Part shown: positions 18,531 through 26,843 of the stretch, piece after piece
Position numbering within the stretch: position 1 is the first letter of the stretch
Layout: each line of letters begins with the position of its first letter
Assembly: GCA_020723005.1 (NCBI GenBank)
Contig: DYJS01000007.1
Location: 5,624 to 49,373 of the forward strand
Source of the DNA: Candidatus Methylomirabilis sp.
GTDB taxonomy: Bacteria > Patescibacteriota > DYJS01
Direction of reading: 5' to 3'
DNA length: 43,750 bases
The notes under the pieces: model-generated
The model's input: only the letters and a program-made list of their open reading frames with translations
Databases searched by the model: none
What the model was told of the DNA's origin: nothing
Translations under genes and position numbers: made by a program

Positions 18531-18835
18531 TTGACTTTTATTAAAAAATCTTTTACCAAATCATCCAGAGATTTTAAAAATGTTTAACAAATCGAAAAAC
18601 AAGACGACAAATTTATTTATATTTTTGTTGTTTCCTCGTTTTTTTACAAAAAGATTTTGCAAATCTGAGGGTTTGAGGTGATTTTTTAAAACATTAAACT
18701 TAAAATTCTCAAAAAATTGGGAGTTTGTTTTTCAAAAAATTTTAAGCATTTAAAAATTTTATTCACATAGTCATCGAGGGGAAAATTTTTATCGATAAGA
18801 ATGTGCCGAATAGAATTTTAGATGCTTTTTTGTTT
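18531..18835 (+). ncRNA. Candidate structured non-coding RNA locus (unidentified)
   Basis: The 742-base gap 18436-19177 has no convincing protein gene but contains a compact run of hairpins unlike the surrounding AT-rich spacers. A TTGACT at 18531 could be a -35, with only a weak -10 downstream. Stem 1 is AAAAAC...GTTTTT enclosing ACGACAAA/TTTGTTGT (18595-18643). Stem 2 is AGATTT-tgc-AAATCT (18652-18666). Stem 3 is AATTCTC/GGGAGTT with two G-U pairs, then TGTTTTTC, like a terminator. Stem 4 is a long imperfect hairpin AAGCAT...ATGCTT (18744-18827) followed by TTTTTTGTTTT. I could not match it to tmRNA, RNase P RNA or SRP RNA. One or two small RNAs are plausible. A 34-codon ORF at about 18580 is a weaker alternative. 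The remainder of the gap (18840-19177) is featureless AT-rich DNA. Confidence 0.4.
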
Positions 18836-19177
18836 TAAGAAATTTGTAGTTAGAAAAATAAAAGCTAGACTTTATTGAGAACAAATTTTTTTGAAAAGTT
18901 AATAAATTAAAAATGTTCTATTTTTTAAAAACTTAAAATTCTATAGTTGTTTTATTAAATTTTTTCTTTTGGATTTTTGTCCAATAAATCAATTCGACAA
19001 AATTATCAAACTGATAAATAAAAAAAATTATTATGAGAAAAAATTCCTAAAAATATATTGATAAATTGCAGTGAATATCTTTTTAATTTTTTTTGAAAAA
19101 CATATAAAATCAATACATAATCATTATGTAATGAAACATTGATAAGAGAATAATTATGAAATTTTAGCAGAATTCTT

Positions 19178-19672
19178 CTATTTTATTTTTGCAAATTTTA
19201 TAATTTTTTTATCAATATATTTTATCAAAATATTTACTCCTAAATATCCCCAACCAAAAAATAAATCACTTAAAAAAGTCATCTTGTAAAATGGTAAAGC
19301 AAGTGTGTAGCAAAGAGCTAAACCTTCAAAAGTTTGTGGATACCAAAAAAGAAAAACTCCAAAATTTGAAATTAAAAAAAAGAAAAAACTTGCAATTGGA
19401 AGAAGTGTAAATTGTAATTTGAGAGAATTTTTTGCTAACTTTCCAAGAAAAAAATAACCTAAAAATCCAATGTATGTGAAAATTGCACCTTTATAAAATC
19501 CTCCATAAATATAGTCAAAACCGATTGTAACAAGTGCAAAAAGTGGAAGATTTCCAGAAAAAAATCCAAAAGAACCAACTGGAGAAAAATTTGGTGGCAA
19601 AATTTTGAACCGAGAAATCAAAATGGGCAGGGAAGAGAGAAATTGAAAAAACTGATTTTTTAATTTTTGCAT
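19178..19672 (-). CDS. DUF6580-like integral membrane protein (possible uptake component)
   Basis: 164 aa with about five hydrophobic segments. The pattern NFSPVGSFGFFSGN near the N-terminus, then SFFFFLISNFGVFLFWYPQTFEGLALCYTLALPFYKMTFLSDLFFGWGY, matches my recollection of the DUF6580 family (NFSPVGA..., TNFGVW...YP.T..GL..CY..A.PF...TL..DL). The function is not established; similar multi-span proteins include substrate-binding components of micronutrient transporters. The gene lies downstream of a DUF4430-like lipoprotein on the same strand, with an 11-bp inverted repeat between them. ATG start, TAG stop. Confidence 0.65.
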   Translation of the reverse strand: MQKLKNQFFQFLSSLPILISRFKILPPNFSPVGSFGFFSGNLPLFALVTIGFDYIYGGFYKGAIFTYIGFLGYFFLGKLAKNSLKLQFTLLPIASFFFFLISNFGVFLFWYPQTFEGLALCYTLALPFYKMTFLSDLFFGWGYLGVNILIKYIDKKIIKFAKIK

Positions 19673-19730
19673 ATTTGGATTTTAATTATTTTTCTAAAAA
19701 TATCTAAATGTTTTTTGTATACTTCTAATA

Positions 19731-19783
19731 ATACCGTTTTCAAATTAAAATTTTTTAGAAAAATCTTAAAGTGAAAACGGTAT
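19731..19783. repeat. Inverted repeat ATACCGTTTTC / GAAAACGGTAT
   Basis: Eleven-base perfect arms separated by about 31 AT-rich bases, in the gap between the DUF4430-like and DUF6580-like genes. The arms contain CCG/CGG, unusual in this AT background. The spacer itself can form a small inner hairpin (ATTTTT-ag-AAAAAT). Candidates are an mRNA hairpin controlling the second gene, a protein operator, or a minimal mobile-repeat relic. Confidence 0.6.
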
Positions 19784-19885
19784 AAAAATAAATTTCAAAA
19801 TTTATATTTTATTTGACGAAATAAGAAAATTTAGATTAGATATTTTTGTTTTCAAATTTAAATTAGGGAATATCTAGTAAAAATT

Positions 19886-20290
19886 TTAATATTTCATTTT
19901 TTCGAAAACCCATTCAACTTTATCTCCTTTTTTAAGAGGTGTTTTATCTGCACCAGCGTTGGAGAAGTCGCCATTTACATAAAATGCCCAAAAATTTTTA
20001 TTATCTCCAGCAACTCCGTTTATAGATTTTATGAAAACTCCAAAATCGTATTGTTGAAAATCTATTTTTGCATTTTTTTGAAGAAGGGTGAAAGCTGTTT
20101 CAGTATCGTTTTCTGCAAAAAGTGTTAATTTTTTTTCTGTAATAATATTTTTTGATGAAGATTCCGAAGTAGTAGTTTTCGAACTAGAACTTGATGAATC
20201 TTTTTTGTCATTCTTGTTGCAAGCAGTAAAGTTGAACAAAAATGATGCTACGAATATTGTAGAGAAGAGAAATTTTTTAAATTTTTGCAT
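19886..20290 (-). CDS. DUF4430-like (transcobalamin C-terminal-like) lipoprotein
   Basis: 134 aa. A signal peptide MQKFKKFLFSTIFVASFLFNFTAC ends in a lipobox-like FTAC with Cys 24, then a Ser/Lys linker (DSSSSSSKTTTSESSS). The C-terminal domain YDFGVFIKSINGVAGDNKNFWAFYVNGDFSNAGADKTPLKKGDKVEWVF fits the DUF4430 / transcobalamin-C-terminal beta-grasp pattern (Gv.....g....WafyVNG......g.....l.dGD.vew.f). Proteins with this domain are often surface ligand-binding proteins, cobalamin being the best-known case. Paired here with a multi-span membrane protein. The ligand is not shown. Confidence 0.75.
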   Translation of the reverse strand: MQKFKKFLFSTIFVASFLFNFTACNKNDKKDSSSSSSKTTTSESSSKNIITEKKLTLFAENDTETAFTLLQKNAKIDFQQYDFGVFIKSINGVAGDNKNFWAFYVNGDFSNAGADKTPLKKGDKVEWVFEKMKY

Positions 20291-20395
20291 AAAATTATTA
20301 ATTGCAAAAATCTTCTAAAATTTTAAAAAGAAAAATCAAGATTTTGTATATTCAAAATTTTTTAAACACAATATATTGAAATTTATATTGTGAGA

Positions 20396-22018
20396 TTATC
20401 GTTTTCTTGAAAACCATCAATAAGCGATCGACAAACCGTCTCCATCAGCAGAATAGTTGCAGTATGTGTATTTTCAACCATTATAATTTATATCTTGATA
20501 GATATCTAGACAAACTCTTGGTGCAATCTTGAATGCAGAAACTTTATCGTTTCCAATTGGGAAACTTGCATCTCTTGCATCAGATAATGAACAATTTGCA
20601 ACAACCTCAAAAGATGCTCCAGTTTCATTTCCGTGTTCAAAAAATTTAACTTTTTTATTTGAAGAAATTGGTTTTTGTGTGATAAAATAACTTTTTAAAC
20701 TTGAGAGTTGATCGTTTTCAAATTGTCCAGCTCCAAAAGAAACAACATCTTTTGTGTTTGAGCTGTTGCAGAATTTTCGCATAATTCCTTGGTAATCTAT
20801 ATGTTGATATAGTTCCAAGCATACATCAGCTGGAAGATTAAAACTTGAGATATTGCCATTTCCAACTGATAAAATTTTTCTATCCCTTACATCAGAGATG
20901 TTTGTTCCAACATTTATAGCAGAAGAATATCCTTCTCCATTTGTGTCAACATAGAAGAAAATTTTGTTTTGGTTGTAAATATCTCCAGAATAAAATTTTA
21001 AAGATGAAATTTTATCGTTAAAATATAATAATTTATCAACTGGTTTATTTAGTAAATTTATTCTTAAAGGTTTTGCTGTTAATAACCTTCCACAAAATGT
21101 AATTTTTTCTTCAGAAAAATTTTCATCCATAAAAACATCAACACATTTTGTGTTTGGAATAACAAGAGATGTAATATTGTCATTAAAATTTTTTGAACAA
21201 TAGCTTAAATCAGATAGTTTTGGAATATCAATATTTTCTGAAATTGTGCAATAGTTTCCATTCATATTAGAGTTTGTAAATAATAGTAGTGAATTTTCTC
21301 CATGTTGAACAAGTGTATTAACAGATCCTTGATTTATTCCTTTTTTTGGAATATATGAGTTAGCTGGGTGCATAAAATCAATTCCCATAACCATTTGACT
21401 ATTAACATTTGCAATTCCAAATCCAAGAAAAATTGTTCCATCTTTATCTTTTAAAATTGCATCTCTGTGTGCCCAATTCCAATTTTTATCATTATACATC
21501 CATTCATAAACTGCTCCGGCAGGATGTAAATTTTGAGCTAAAATTTCTGAAACATATGTGTATTTTCCAGAAATATCTGGATCTTCGCTCATTCTTTGTG
21601 AAAAAGTTTTTCCTGTGATTGGGTCTTTGTGTGGATCTGTTGGATGAAACCCATTTGATTCAATATGATTTACGAAATTTTGTGTAATTTCTGATACATT
21701 CAAATCTTCAGAGAGAAATCCACCTGTTCCACGAATTTCTCTTTCATTTGCTAAAAGCTAAATTAGTTTTTCTTTTGTATTAAGAAAAAAATACGATTTT
21801 GGAACTTGAAGAGCTTCGAGATCTTCCAAATTTCTTGCATAATTTATTGCTTGCAGAGCCTTTCTTTCGGAATCTTCTGTGGTTGAAAAATTGGAGAGAT
21901 AATTTGGATTAGGTGGAGTATTTTCTGGATATCCTGTTGAATCTGCAACAGAATATGAAGTGTTTGAGAATGAGAAGAAAAGAACCGTTCCACTAAAAAA
22001 GTTTAAAATTTTTTTTAT
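20396..22018 (-). pseudogene. Secreted CAP-domain plus beta-gamma-crystallin-like repeat protein, interrupted
   Basis: One continuous minus-strand frame from about 22018 to a TAA at 20396, interrupted by TAG (21758-21760), TGA (20474-20476) and TGA (20417-20419). N-terminus: hydrophobic, signal-like (LNFFSGTVLFFSFSNTSYSVA), then a CAP/SCP-like domain running through the TAG (NTKEKLI-stop-LLANEREIRG) with VSEILAQNLHPAGAVYEWMYND...WAHRDAIL...GFGIA. C-terminus: about five beta-gamma-crystallin-type calcium motifs (NDNITS, NDKISS, GNGNISS, NDQLSS, NDKVSA) alternating with strands such as VCLELYQHIDYQG and VCLDIYQDINYNG. The last repeat clearly continues past the TGA (KYTYCNYSADG). No ATG/GTG/TTG is found before the signal region. 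The ORF track shows only the 409-aa middle piece from a TTG at 21703. Probably a recent pseudogene; read-through cannot be excluded. Confidence 0.7.
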
Positions 22019-22186
22019 AAAATTTTTTTACCGAAGAGAATTTATGAATCTAAAAAGTTTTATCAATAATAATTTACGAGATTTTTTAATTTAAATATTT
22101 TAAAATTTAAGATTATTTTTTTAAAAATAGCTTTAAAAAGTTAAAAATTAAAATTTTTTAAAATATAAATTCTAAATCAAAAAAAT

Positions 22187-22969
22187 TTAAGATTTAAAAA
22201 ATTTTTTAAAATCAATTGTAAATTTTATTTTTTCAAAAAATGAATCAGAGGATTTTTTTGCAAATTCAAAAATTTTATCAAATCCAAGAAATTCTAAAAA
22301 ATTTGCGATAGTTCCGTTTAGTTCTCCAAAGAGATTTAACATTAAGATCCAGCCAATAAAAATTAGAAAATAGTTAGAAAAATTTTCAATTTTTTTCCAG
22401 ATTGGTTTTTCTAAAATTTTTTCATCTTTTGTTGCAAAAAATCCTATTAAAATCATTGGAAAAATCATTCCAAAAATAAAGGATCCCATCAAAGAATAAG
22501 TTTCAAGTTTGTTTGATTCTGTTTGAATGAGAAGTGCAATTGTTGCAACGAAAGGTCCTTGACAGGGTGTCCAAAAACTTCCTAGCAAAATTCCAAAAAC
22601 AACTCCATTAAAAAAATTTGAAAATCCGTCGCTTTTTGTGGATAATTTTGGATTAAGATTTATTTGAAACGGTAATCTTATTTTTATTCTAAAAATTCTT
22701 AAAGTTCCAGTTAGAGCAAGTGCAAAACCACCAACAAGACGAATATAATCGTTAATTTCTATAAAAAAATTTTTTAGTGAAAAAATTCCAAAACTGAGAA
22801 TTGAAAACATTGCAGAAACTCCAAAAAGTATTCCAAAAAGGAGGTAAAATTTTTGAGATTTTTTTAGTTTGCTTGAGATAAAAAAAGAGAGGAAAAATGG
22901 AATCAAAGTGATTGTGCAAGGAGATGCAAACGAAAAAAATCCAGAAAGAAATGCATAAAAATAATTCAA
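22187..22969 (-). CDS. CcdA/DsbD-like thiol-disulfide transmembrane protein
   Basis: 260 aa, about six hydrophobic segments. The two half-repeats each carry the conserved Pro-Cys: FASPCTITLIPFF near residue 18, and GSFWTPCQGPFVATIALL in the second half. These cysteines relay electrons from cytoplasmic thioredoxin to the extracytoplasmic side. TrxB, encoded elsewhere in the window, would be the cytoplasmic reductant source. The start is TTG (22969), with no upstream alternative. Stands alone; its 3' side faces the broken CAP gene across about 170 AT-rich bases with no visible feature. Confidence 0.88.
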   Translation of the reverse strand: MNYFYAFLSGFFSFASPCTITLIPFFLSFFISSKLKKSQKFYLLFGILFGVSAMFSILSFGIFSLKNFFIEINDYIRLVGGFALALTGTLRIFRIKIRLPFQINLNPKLSTKSDGFSNFFNGVVFGILLGSFWTPCQGPFVATIALLIQTESNKLETYSLMGSFIFGMIFPMILIGFFATKDEKILEKPIWKKIENFSNYFLIFIGWILMLNLFGELNGTIANFLEFLGFDKIFEFAKKSSDSFFEKIKFTIDFKKFFKS

Positions 22970-23073
22970 AATTTTAATCTTACTTTTGCAAACTATATTT
23001 AAAAATCATTTTTGCAATTTTTTAAAAAACTTCAAAAAGTTTTGTTTTTTTATTTTTTTTCTAGAAGTTTTCT

Positions 23074-24603
23074 ATGTTTAGATTCCTTTCAAAAATTAGA
23101 AAATTTGTTGATGGAGATTTTGCAATAATTCTTTCTATTTTTGCTTTTTTTTCATATTTTTCAATCTCTCTTTTAAAACACTATTTTTTGCAAACAAATG
23201 CTTTTGATCTTGGAATTTTTTCTCAAACAGTTTGGAAATTTTCAAAATTTGATTTTTTTGCTTTCAATTCCATTCGAGAAAAAATTGCTCTCGGAGATCA
23301 TCTTGATTTAATTTTAATTCCTTTTGCAATTATAAAAATTCCATTTTTTTTCATCAAAACATCAACTTTTCTTCTCTTTCTTCAATCTCTTTTTCTCGCT
23401 ATTGGATCTGTTGGAATCTATAAATTTTCAAGAATTTTTTTTGATAAATCAATTTCATATTTTTTTCAATTTCTCTTTCTTTTTCTTCCGGGAACTCAAA
23501 CAGCGATGCTTTTTGATTTTCACACATTAACAATCTCTGCAACAATTTTTCCTTGGCTTTTTTGGTCACTTTTTTCAAAAGAGATTTCAGAGAAAAAATC
23601 AAAATTTTTGATTTTTATTTTGACAATTTTGATTCTTTTTTGCAGGGAAGATCAGGGAATTGTTCTCTCCCTTTTTTTCTTTTCAACTGCAATTTTTCAA
23701 AAAAATTGGAGACTTCTGAGCCTTTCATTTTTTTCTGGAATTTTTAGTATTTTTGCAATTTTTTTCATAATTCCAAAAATTTTTGGAAGTGGCTATATTT
23801 ATGATTCTATGTATTCTGGTGGTTTCTCTCAGGTTTTAGAGATAACAATTTTTAAACCAAATTTGTTTTTGCAAGAGATAACAAATTCTTCTGTAAAAAT
23901 AGAGTTTTTAACATATTTTTTGATTTTTGGTGGTGCTTTTCTTGTTTTTGTTCCAGAATTTTTTCCACTTTTTTTAATTCTGATTGCACAAAAACTTCTA
24001 ACAAAATACGAATCAACATGGGGATTAAAATTTCACTACTCTTCAATTTTTTCACCATTTTTAATTCTTATAATTGTTCTTTCATTCAATAGATTGAAAA
24101 ATTTTTTTTATGAAATATATCTTTCGCTTTCACTTTTAATTATCAAAATTTTTCATAAAGTTTTAAACTTTCAAAATTTTTTTAAAATTTTTTCAAAATC
24201 ATTTTCAATAAGTCTTTTAGTTTTTTTCTTTTTCTTCTCTTTTTCTTTTCGTTCTCAAATTTTTTTAGATCTTAATCTTTCTCTTTCAAAAATTTTTATC
24301 ACAAAAACTTCCGCAACAGAATCAAATTTTTTCAAATCTATTGATAAAATAATTCCAAAAAATTCTTCAGTTTCAACTCAGAGCAACCTTGTTCCTCACT
24401 TTTCTGAAAGAAATAAAGTTTATCTTTTTCCAGATGGAATTTTTTTTGCAGAATTTATTGTTCTTTCAAACACAAACGGAGAGTCTTATGTTTGGCCCCT
24501 TTCTCCAACGGAAAAAGATAAATTAACAAGAGAGTTGATTCAAGATCCAAGATTTTCTGTTTTATTTGTTGATGATGATTTTTTGATTTTAAAAAAAGTT
24601 TAA
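23074..24603 (+). CDS. DUF2079 multi-pass membrane protein
   Basis: 509 aa with roughly ten hydrophobic segments. The N-terminal signature NAFDLGIFSQTVWKF...LGDHLDLILIPFAIIKIPFF matches the DUF2079 pattern (FDL-x3-Q-x-W ... GdHf-x2-l-x2-P). LLFDFHTLTISATIFPWLFW and RED in CREDQG follow, typical of this GT-C-like family. DUF2079 proteins are thought to be membrane-embedded glycosyltransferase-like enzymes, but no activity is established. ATG start. Terminated by the strong hairpin at 24754. Base composition is very T-rich, as expected for a membrane protein in this genome. Confidence 0.8.
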   Translation: MFRFLSKIRKFVDGDFAIILSIFAFFSYFSISLLKHYFLQTNAFDLGIFSQTVWKFSKFDFFAFNSIREKIALGDHLDLILIPFAIIKIPFFFIKTSTFLLFLQSLFLAIGSVGIYKFSRIFFDKSISYFFQFLFLFLPGTQTAMLFDFHTLTISATIFPWLFWSLFSKEISEKKSKFLIFILTILILFCREDQGIVLSLFFFSTAIFQKNWRLLSLSFFSGIFSIFAIFFIIPKIFGSGYIYDSMYSGGFSQVLEITIFKPNLFLQEITNSSVKIEFLTYFLIFGGAFLVFVPEFFPLFLILIAQKLLTKYESTWGLKFHYSSIFSPFLILIIVLSFNRLKNFFYEIYLSLSLLIIKIFHKVLNFQNFFKIFSKSFSISLLVFFFFFSFSFRSQIFLDLNLSLSKIFITKTSATESNFFKSIDKIIPKNSSVSTQSNLVPHFSERNKVYLFPDGIFFAEFIVLSNTNGESYVWPLSPTEKDKLTRELIQDPRFSVLFVDDDFLILKKV

Positions 24604-24753
24604 AATTTTGAAAATTTTTATTTTATAACATTTTTTGAAACAAATTTAGAATAGAAAATAAAATCTTTTATTTTTTAATTTTAAATAGAGGTTTTTGATT
24701 TTTTTAGATTATTTTAAATTTATTATGTTTTTTGTAGTAAAATATTAAAACAA

Positions 24754-24806
24754 AAGAGTCGAAGGTTTGAAAACTTTCGACTCTTAAGATAATTTTTTAT
24801 CTTTTT
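24754..24806. terminator. Bidirectional terminator between convergent genes
   Basis: AAGAGTCGAAGGTT (24754 onward) pairs with AACTTTCGACTCTT (to 24785): a 14-bp stem with one G-U pair and a tiny loop. A second hairpin, AAGATAA-tttt-TTATCTT (24786-24803), followed by T-rich sequence, abuts it. This is the most GC-rich non-coding hairpin nearby and lies between the DUF2079 gene and slipin, which converge. Confidence 0.75.
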
Positions 24807-24835
24807 ATATTTTGACTTTTATATTTTGTATTTTT

Positions 24836-25708
24836 CTAACTTTTCATCATTCCGTAAAGTTGTTTTGTAATTTCATCTAAATTGCTTGGATTTGAATTTA
24901 AGAAAACAATTTTTGAATTTTCTTGTCCACCAACAGATTTTAGCATATCCAAATATTGGGTTAGCATCACAACATTCATCACAGCATTAGTATCAACTCC
25001 GATTGATTCTTTCATATTTTCAATTGAAACTTTAAGTCCATTAACAATTGCTTCTCTCTCTTCTGCAACACCCATTCCAGAAAGTTTTCGAGATTCCCTC
25101 TCTGCTTCTGCTGCTTTTACAACTTTTATTTTTTCTGCATTTGCTTCAAATTCTGCAGCTTCTTGAAGTCTTTTTGAAGCAATAACTTGATTCATTGCGG
25201 ATGTAATCTGTGTTGGAAGAACAACATCTTTTACTTGAAAAGCAATAATTTCTCGTCCCCAATTTTCAAATTTGTCTCTCAAATGATTAATTAAATATTC
25301 TGTCATTTCGTCTCTTTTTTGTAAAATCTCTTCGTGAGTTTGCATTGCTGCAAAACTTCTAATTGAGTTTTCAATTGTGGATTTCATTACAGAAACAGGG
25401 TTTGAAAGTGTGTAAAAACTTTCTGAAACTTTTGATTCCATAACTTTGAAAACAAGTGTTGTATCAAGTGTAACTGTTACTTTGTCTGATGTTATTGCAA
25501 CGATTGAAAATTCTAAATTTTGGACAAAAAGAGAAACTTTTGCACGAACACGTTGAATGATTGGAACAATTATATTAAATCCAGGTTTTAAAACTTTACT
25601 AAATTTTCCAAGTGTTTCTATGATTAAAACACTTTGCTGTTCAACAATTTTAATTCCAGAAAGTAAAATTATTATTCCGATTGCAAATAAAATTTTAAAA
25701 AATTCCAT
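24836..25708 (-). CDS. SPFH/band-7 protein (slipin/stomatin-like)
   Basis: 290 aa. An N-terminal membrane hairpin or anchor (FFKILFAIGIIILLSGIKIV) is followed by the SPFH domain, including VEQQSVLIIETLGKFSKVLKPGFNIIVPIIQRV, then DKVTVTLDTTLVFKV and RSFAAMQTHEEILQKRDEMTEYL. A coiled-coil region with the family QEAAEFEANAEKIKVVKAAEAERESRKLSG comes next. These proteins oligomerise on the membrane into microdomain scaffolds. No NfeD partner is adjacent, so the function remains general. ATG start, TAG stop. Two tRNA genes lie just upstream on the same strand. Confidence 0.9.
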   Translation of the reverse strand: MEFFKILFAIGIIILLSGIKIVEQQSVLIIETLGKFSKVLKPGFNIIVPIIQRVRAKVSLFVQNLEFSIVAITSDKVTVTLDTTLVFKVMESKVSESFYTLSNPVSVMKSTIENSIRSFAAMQTHEEILQKRDEMTEYLINHLRDKFENWGREIIAFQVKDVVLPTQITSAMNQVIASKRLQEAAEFEANAEKIKVVKAAEAERESRKLSGMGVAEEREAIVNGLKVSIENMKESIGVDTNAVMNVVMLTQYLDMLKSVGGQENSKIVFLNSNPSNLDEITKQLYGMMKS

Positions 25709-25765
25709 AAATTTTTTTATTCAAAATTCTTTTAGAATTAAGTTTTCTTTTTGCAAATTTTTTTG

Positions 25766-25839
25766 TGGACAATGCAGGATTCGAACCTGCGACACTTGCA
25801 ATGTGAATGCAATGCTCTAACCAACTGAGCTAATTATCC
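25766..25839 (-). tRNA. tRNA-Val (anticodon CAC)
   Basis: 74 nt. Acceptor GGATAAT/ATTGTCC with discriminator A; D arm GCTC-AGTTGGTTA-GAGC; anticodon arm TTGCA-TTCACAT-TGCAA with CAC at positions 34-36; T arm GCAGG-TTCGAAT-CCTGC. The 3' CCA is not encoded. The ORF track line overlapping it on plus (ending CGQCRIRTCDTCNVNAML) is a tRNA shadow. Confidence 0.96.
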
Positions 25840-26013
25840 AAACTTTTTTAAAAAAATTTAAAAATTTTTAATTTTAAATGAAATATATTTTTAAACTAAA
25901 ATCTTTTAAATATTGCAATTTTTTAAAATTTTATCTCAAAAAAATCTATTTTTTACTTCGTTTTAAGTTTATATTTTTCTCTCTTTATTTTTTTATAAAA
26001 TTTTAAAATCTTG

Positions 26014-26097
26014 TGCCCCAGAAGGGAATCGAACCCTTATGATATTGCTACCACTGGTTTTTGAGACCAGCGCGTCTACCAATTTCGCCACCGGGGC
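26014..26097 (-). tRNA. tRNA-Leu (anticodon CAA)
   Basis: 84 nt class II tRNA. Acceptor GCCCCGG/CTGGGGC (one non-standard pair) with discriminator A; D arm with GGCGAAATTGGTAGACGCG; anticodon arm CTGGT-CTCAAAA-ACCAG with CAA; a long variable arm (TGGTAGCAATATCATA region); and T arm AAGGG-TTCGATT-CCCTT. It reads TTG, used here also as a frequent start codon. CCA is not encoded. Confidence 0.96.
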
Positions 26098-26110
26098 AAA
26101 TCCAACTTGC

Positions 26111-26138
26111 AAACTACGAAAAAAAATTATTAAAGCAA
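26111..26138 (-). promoter_or_regulatory. Possible promoter for the tRNA-Leu/tRNA-Val pair
   Basis: On the minus strand TTGCTT and TAGTTT are 16 bases apart, 13 bases before the tRNA-Leu 5' end. Plausible sigma-70 match; not decisive. Confidence 0.35.
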
Positions 26139-26238
26139 GAAATTTTTTAATGATATTTTTTAAAAAAATTTTTGGGAAATAAAAATAATTTTGTGAATTT
26201 TTTTAAAACTTATATTTATCGTTTGAAATTTTTATTTT

Positions 26239-26823
26239 ATGAATCAAGTTCAAAATCCTCTTGTTCCACAAAATGCAATAAAAGTTTTTTCTGGAAAAAT
26301 TTTTGATGTTTGGCAATGGGAACAAATTTTATTTGATGGTTCAAAAGCGACTTTTGAAAAAATTACTCGTCCAGATAATGTTCAGCTTTTGGGTGTAACA
26401 GAAGATAAAAAAATTATTTTTTTGGAAGAAGAACAACCCGCAAGAAAAAAAGAGATTAAATTACCTATGGGAAGAAGAGATCATGGAGATGAAACCGCAG
26501 AAGAGTGTGCAAAAAGAGAATTTTTAGAAGAGACAGGTTTTCTGCCTGAAAAAATTTTTCTTTGGACAAAAAAACTTTTTCATAATAAAATTGCCTTTTG
26601 GGTTTGGAGATTTATTGGACTAAATTGCAAAAAAGTTGGAGATCAAAATTTAGATAAAGGTGGAGAAAAAATAAGATTAAGATTTTTGACTTTTGAAGAA
26701 ATGCTTGAACTTCCAAATGATGAAGGTTTTTGTGAATACTCTCCAGACTTTGCAATAGAGCTTTTGAAGGCAAAATTTATTTTTGAAAAAAGAGAAAATT
26801 TGAAAAAAATACTTGGTTTATAA
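26239..26823 (+). CDS. Nudix hydrolase (ADP-ribose pyrophosphatase-like)
   Basis: 194 aa. The Nudix box is visible as GRRDHGDETAEECAKREFLEETGF, with the catalytic REFLEE core. The spacing between the first Gly and Glu appears one residue longer than the classic G-x5-E. The preceding strand VQLLGVTEDKKIIFLEEEQPARKKEIKLPMG resembles ADP-sugar pyrophosphatases (P-x-G before the box). The substrate is probably a nucleoside diphosphate linked to another group; not more precisely readable. ATG start. A second, broken Nudix gene of a different subfamily follows 20 bases downstream. Confidence 0.85.
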   Translation: MNQVQNPLVPQNAIKVFSGKIFDVWQWEQILFDGSKATFEKITRPDNVQLLGVTEDKKIIFLEEEQPARKKEIKLPMGRRDHGDETAEECAKREFLEETGFLPEKIFLWTKKLFHNKIAFWVWRFIGLNCKKVGDQNLDKGGEKIRLRFLTFEEMLELPNDEGFCEYSPDFAIELLKAKFIFEKRENLKKILGL

Positions 26824-26843
26824 AAACTCTTTAATTAAACTTT

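Noticed and set aside
18579-18683. 34-codon ORF MFNKSKNKTTNLFIFLLF...
   Set aside because: Overlaps the first two hairpins of the structured locus, has no SD, and its coding look is weak; the structure explains the sequence better.
18436-19177. tmRNA, RNase P RNA or SRP RNA
   Set aside because: No tRNA-like end with a TTCRANNC loop, no RNase P core block and no SRP domain IV tetraloop sequence could be found.
25557-25820. 87-aa plus-strand ORF ending CGQCRIRTCDTCNVNAML
   Set aside because: Its C-terminal part is the antisense translation of the tRNA-Val gene and the rest is antisense to slipin; a well-known annotation artefact.
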